DNA of 6,357 bases from Thermodesulfobacteriota bacterium. Lineage in GTDB: Bacteria > Desulfobacterota > Syntrophobacteria > BM002. Below the pieces are notes generated by a model. That model was not told the DNA's origin. It was given only the letters and a program-made list of their open reading frames with translations, and did no database searches. The stretch is from positions 1 through 6,357 of the forward strand of contig CAMYLW010000175.1 of the NCBI GenBank assembly GCA_947259475.1, given 5' to 3'. The position numbers and the translations under genes are program-made. Below, piece after piece: positions 5,377-6,357 of this stretch (position 1 is its first letter; each line of letters begins with the position of its first letter).

Positions 5377-6201
5377 ATGAGCCTGTTAACCGCAGATCAA
5401 GAAAAATGCAAACGTGATGGTATTTGTGCTGAAGTATGCCCTGCGGGAATCATCGAATTAAAAGACAAGGATGCATTTCCTTCCCTTGTGGATGGTGGAG
5501 ATGAAATTTGTATCAGATGTGGACATTGTGTGGCTGTTTGTCCACACGGTGCCATGTCACACGCAATTATGAAACCCGAGGATTGCCAATCAGTAAATGA
5601 CGACTGGTTATTTGGCCCGGAACAAGTCGAGCATTTTTTACGCTATCGAAGGTCTATAAGGAATTACAAAAACAAACAGGTTGAGCAAGAGATTCTGACA
5701 AAATTAATTGATGTAGCAAGATTTGCCCCTTCGGGACATAACTTTCAACCCGTTAGATGGCTGATTATATATGAGAAGGATGAAGTCCAACGGATGGCCG
5801 CATTTGTTATCGATTGGATGCGCTACTTAATTAAAGAAGATTCACCACTCGTTGCCGCCATGCACCTGAATCGGGTCGTTTCTTTTTGGGAAAAAGGAAA
5901 AGACCCGATCTGCAGAAATGCACCCCATATAATCGTTACTCATGCTCATAAAGAAGATCGAACAGCTCCTGCTGCTTGTACGATTACCTTAACATATTTA
6001 GAACTGGCTGCTTCGTCCTTTGACCTTGGGGCATGTTGGGGCGGTTATTTTAATGCAGCAGCAACCTTGTGGCCGCCAATGCAACAAGAACTGGGACTTC
6101 CTGAAGGAAATGTTAGTTTCGGAGCAATGATGGTGGGTTATCCGAAATTTAAATATCAAAGACTGCCGCTCAGAAATGATGCCGAGATAATCTGGCGTTA
6201 A
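5377..6201 (+). CDS. Ferredoxin-nitroreductase fusion protein
   Basis: A 274-residue cytoplasmic fusion. Residues about 1-62 form a ferredoxin-type domain for two iron-sulfur clusters; about 85-274 form an FMN-binding nitroreductase domain with YRRSIRNYKNK (90-100), RFAPSGHNFQPVRW (115-128) and GACWGGYF (218-225). The second cluster motif is complete (C45, C48, C51, C55 followed by P). The first reads CKRDGICAEVCP (11-22): C11, C17 and C21 are present, but D14 stands where the second cysteine belongs. Such fusions are expected to pass electrons from the clusters to FMN and reduce nitro, quinone or enone-like substrates; the physiological substrate is unknown. AGGAAAGG (5361-5368) lies 8 bases before the ATG. 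An 8-base direct repeat AGGATAAG (5338-5345, 5366-5373) overlaps this site. The gene is much richer in AT than the oxidase upstream and is flanked by palindromic repeats on both sides, suggesting separate acquisition. Confidence 0.95.
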   Translation: MSLLTADQEKCKRDGICAEVCPAGIIELKDKDAFPSLVDGGDEICIRCGHCVAVCPHGAMSHAIMKPEDCQSVNDDWLFGPEQVEHFLRYRRSIRNYKNKQVEQEILTKLIDVARFAPSGHNFQPVRWLIIYEKDEVQRMAAFVIDWMRYLIKEDSPLVAAMHLNRVVSFWEKGKDPICRNAPHIIVTHAHKEDRTAPAACTITLTYLELAASSFDLGACWGGYFNAAATLWPPMQQELGLPEGNVSFGAMMVGYPKFKYQRLPLRNDAEIIWR

Positions 6202-6263
6202 TCGGGGGTATTCAAGGGCGCAGACCCGCTACCACACTTTGTGCTAAATTCACTGGGAGCGAA

Positions 6264-6296
6264 AGTGTGAATTAAGGGATGTAATCCACAGTTTGC
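6264..6296 (+). repeat. Dispersed palindromic repeat, copy E
   Basis: AGTGTGAATTAAGGGATG begins this copy and it ends CCACAGTTTGC, matching the family over its length. The innermost variable dyad pair is T-A. The copy also sits in further inverted repeats: CACACTTT (6233-6240) opposes AAAGTGTG (6262-6269), and AATTCAC (6247-6253) opposes GTGAATT (6267-6273). It lies 62 bases after the nitroreductase stop, and these stems may help end that transcript. Bases 6297-6357 hold nothing else I can name. Confidence 0.7.
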
Positions 6297-6357
6297 TCCT
6301 ATCCGTCCGTTCAACCCGCCTCTCTTTCTCCCTAGTTGCTTTTGTGCAAGTCAGGAA

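Noticed and set aside
1684..6296. CRISPR array or integron cassette array as the explanation for the repeats
   Set aside because: Spacing is gene-sized rather than spacer-sized, no cas or integrase gene is present, and the copies lack attC core boxes.

Overview
The window suggests an uncultured, probably anaerobic environmental bacterium with a mosaic genome. The gene set (a nitroreductase with an N-terminal two-cluster ferredoxin domain, a GYD protein, a stand-alone metallo-beta-lactamase-fold hydrolase, a CLC chloride protein with CBS domains, a berberine-bridge-type flavin oxidase) is of the sort I associate with Desulfobacterota or Chloroflexota. The sequence alone does not fix the phylum. 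All five confident genes lie on the + strand, and each sits alone between untranslated gaps of roughly 145-250 bases, so I see no tight operon.

Layout. Bases 1-510 hold no convincing complete gene: a possible C-terminal tail of an upstream gene (1-87), one copy of a 19-bp repeat, small hairpins, and a leader-like region with a 13-codon ORF running into competing hairpins and a T-tract terminator (369-440). Then come a GYD-domain protein (511-804), a structured gap (831-917), an MBL-fold hydrolase (966-1643), a CLC chloride channel/transporter with two CBS domains (1823-3583), an FAD-linked BBE-family oxidase (3831-5231) and a ferredoxin-nitroreductase fusion (5377-6201).

The most notable non-coding signal is a roughly 33-bp imperfect palindrome. 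It occurs in the same orientation in every intergenic gap from 1754 to the end (about 1757, 3648, 5273, 6264), and an inverted copy of its core lies at 1684. It brackets the CLC, oxidase and nitroreductase genes one by one. The oxidase and nitroreductase also differ clearly in base composition: two hand-counted 60-base lines gave 70% and 62% GC in the oxidase, and 42% and 38% in the nitroreductase. Either these are independently acquired modules separated by mobile-element ends or palindromic repeats, or the repeats are shared operators upstream of separately transcribed genes. Sequence alone cannot decide.

At the protein level, three active-site substitutions deserve attention. The CLC protein keeps the gating glutamate but has valine where exchangers carry the internal proton glutamate. 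The oxidase keeps the FAD-linking histidine but lacks the second, cysteinyl FAD link. The nitroreductase ferredoxin domain has aspartate in place of one cluster-ligating cysteine. The CLC gene also appears to be transcribed as a leaderless mRNA.
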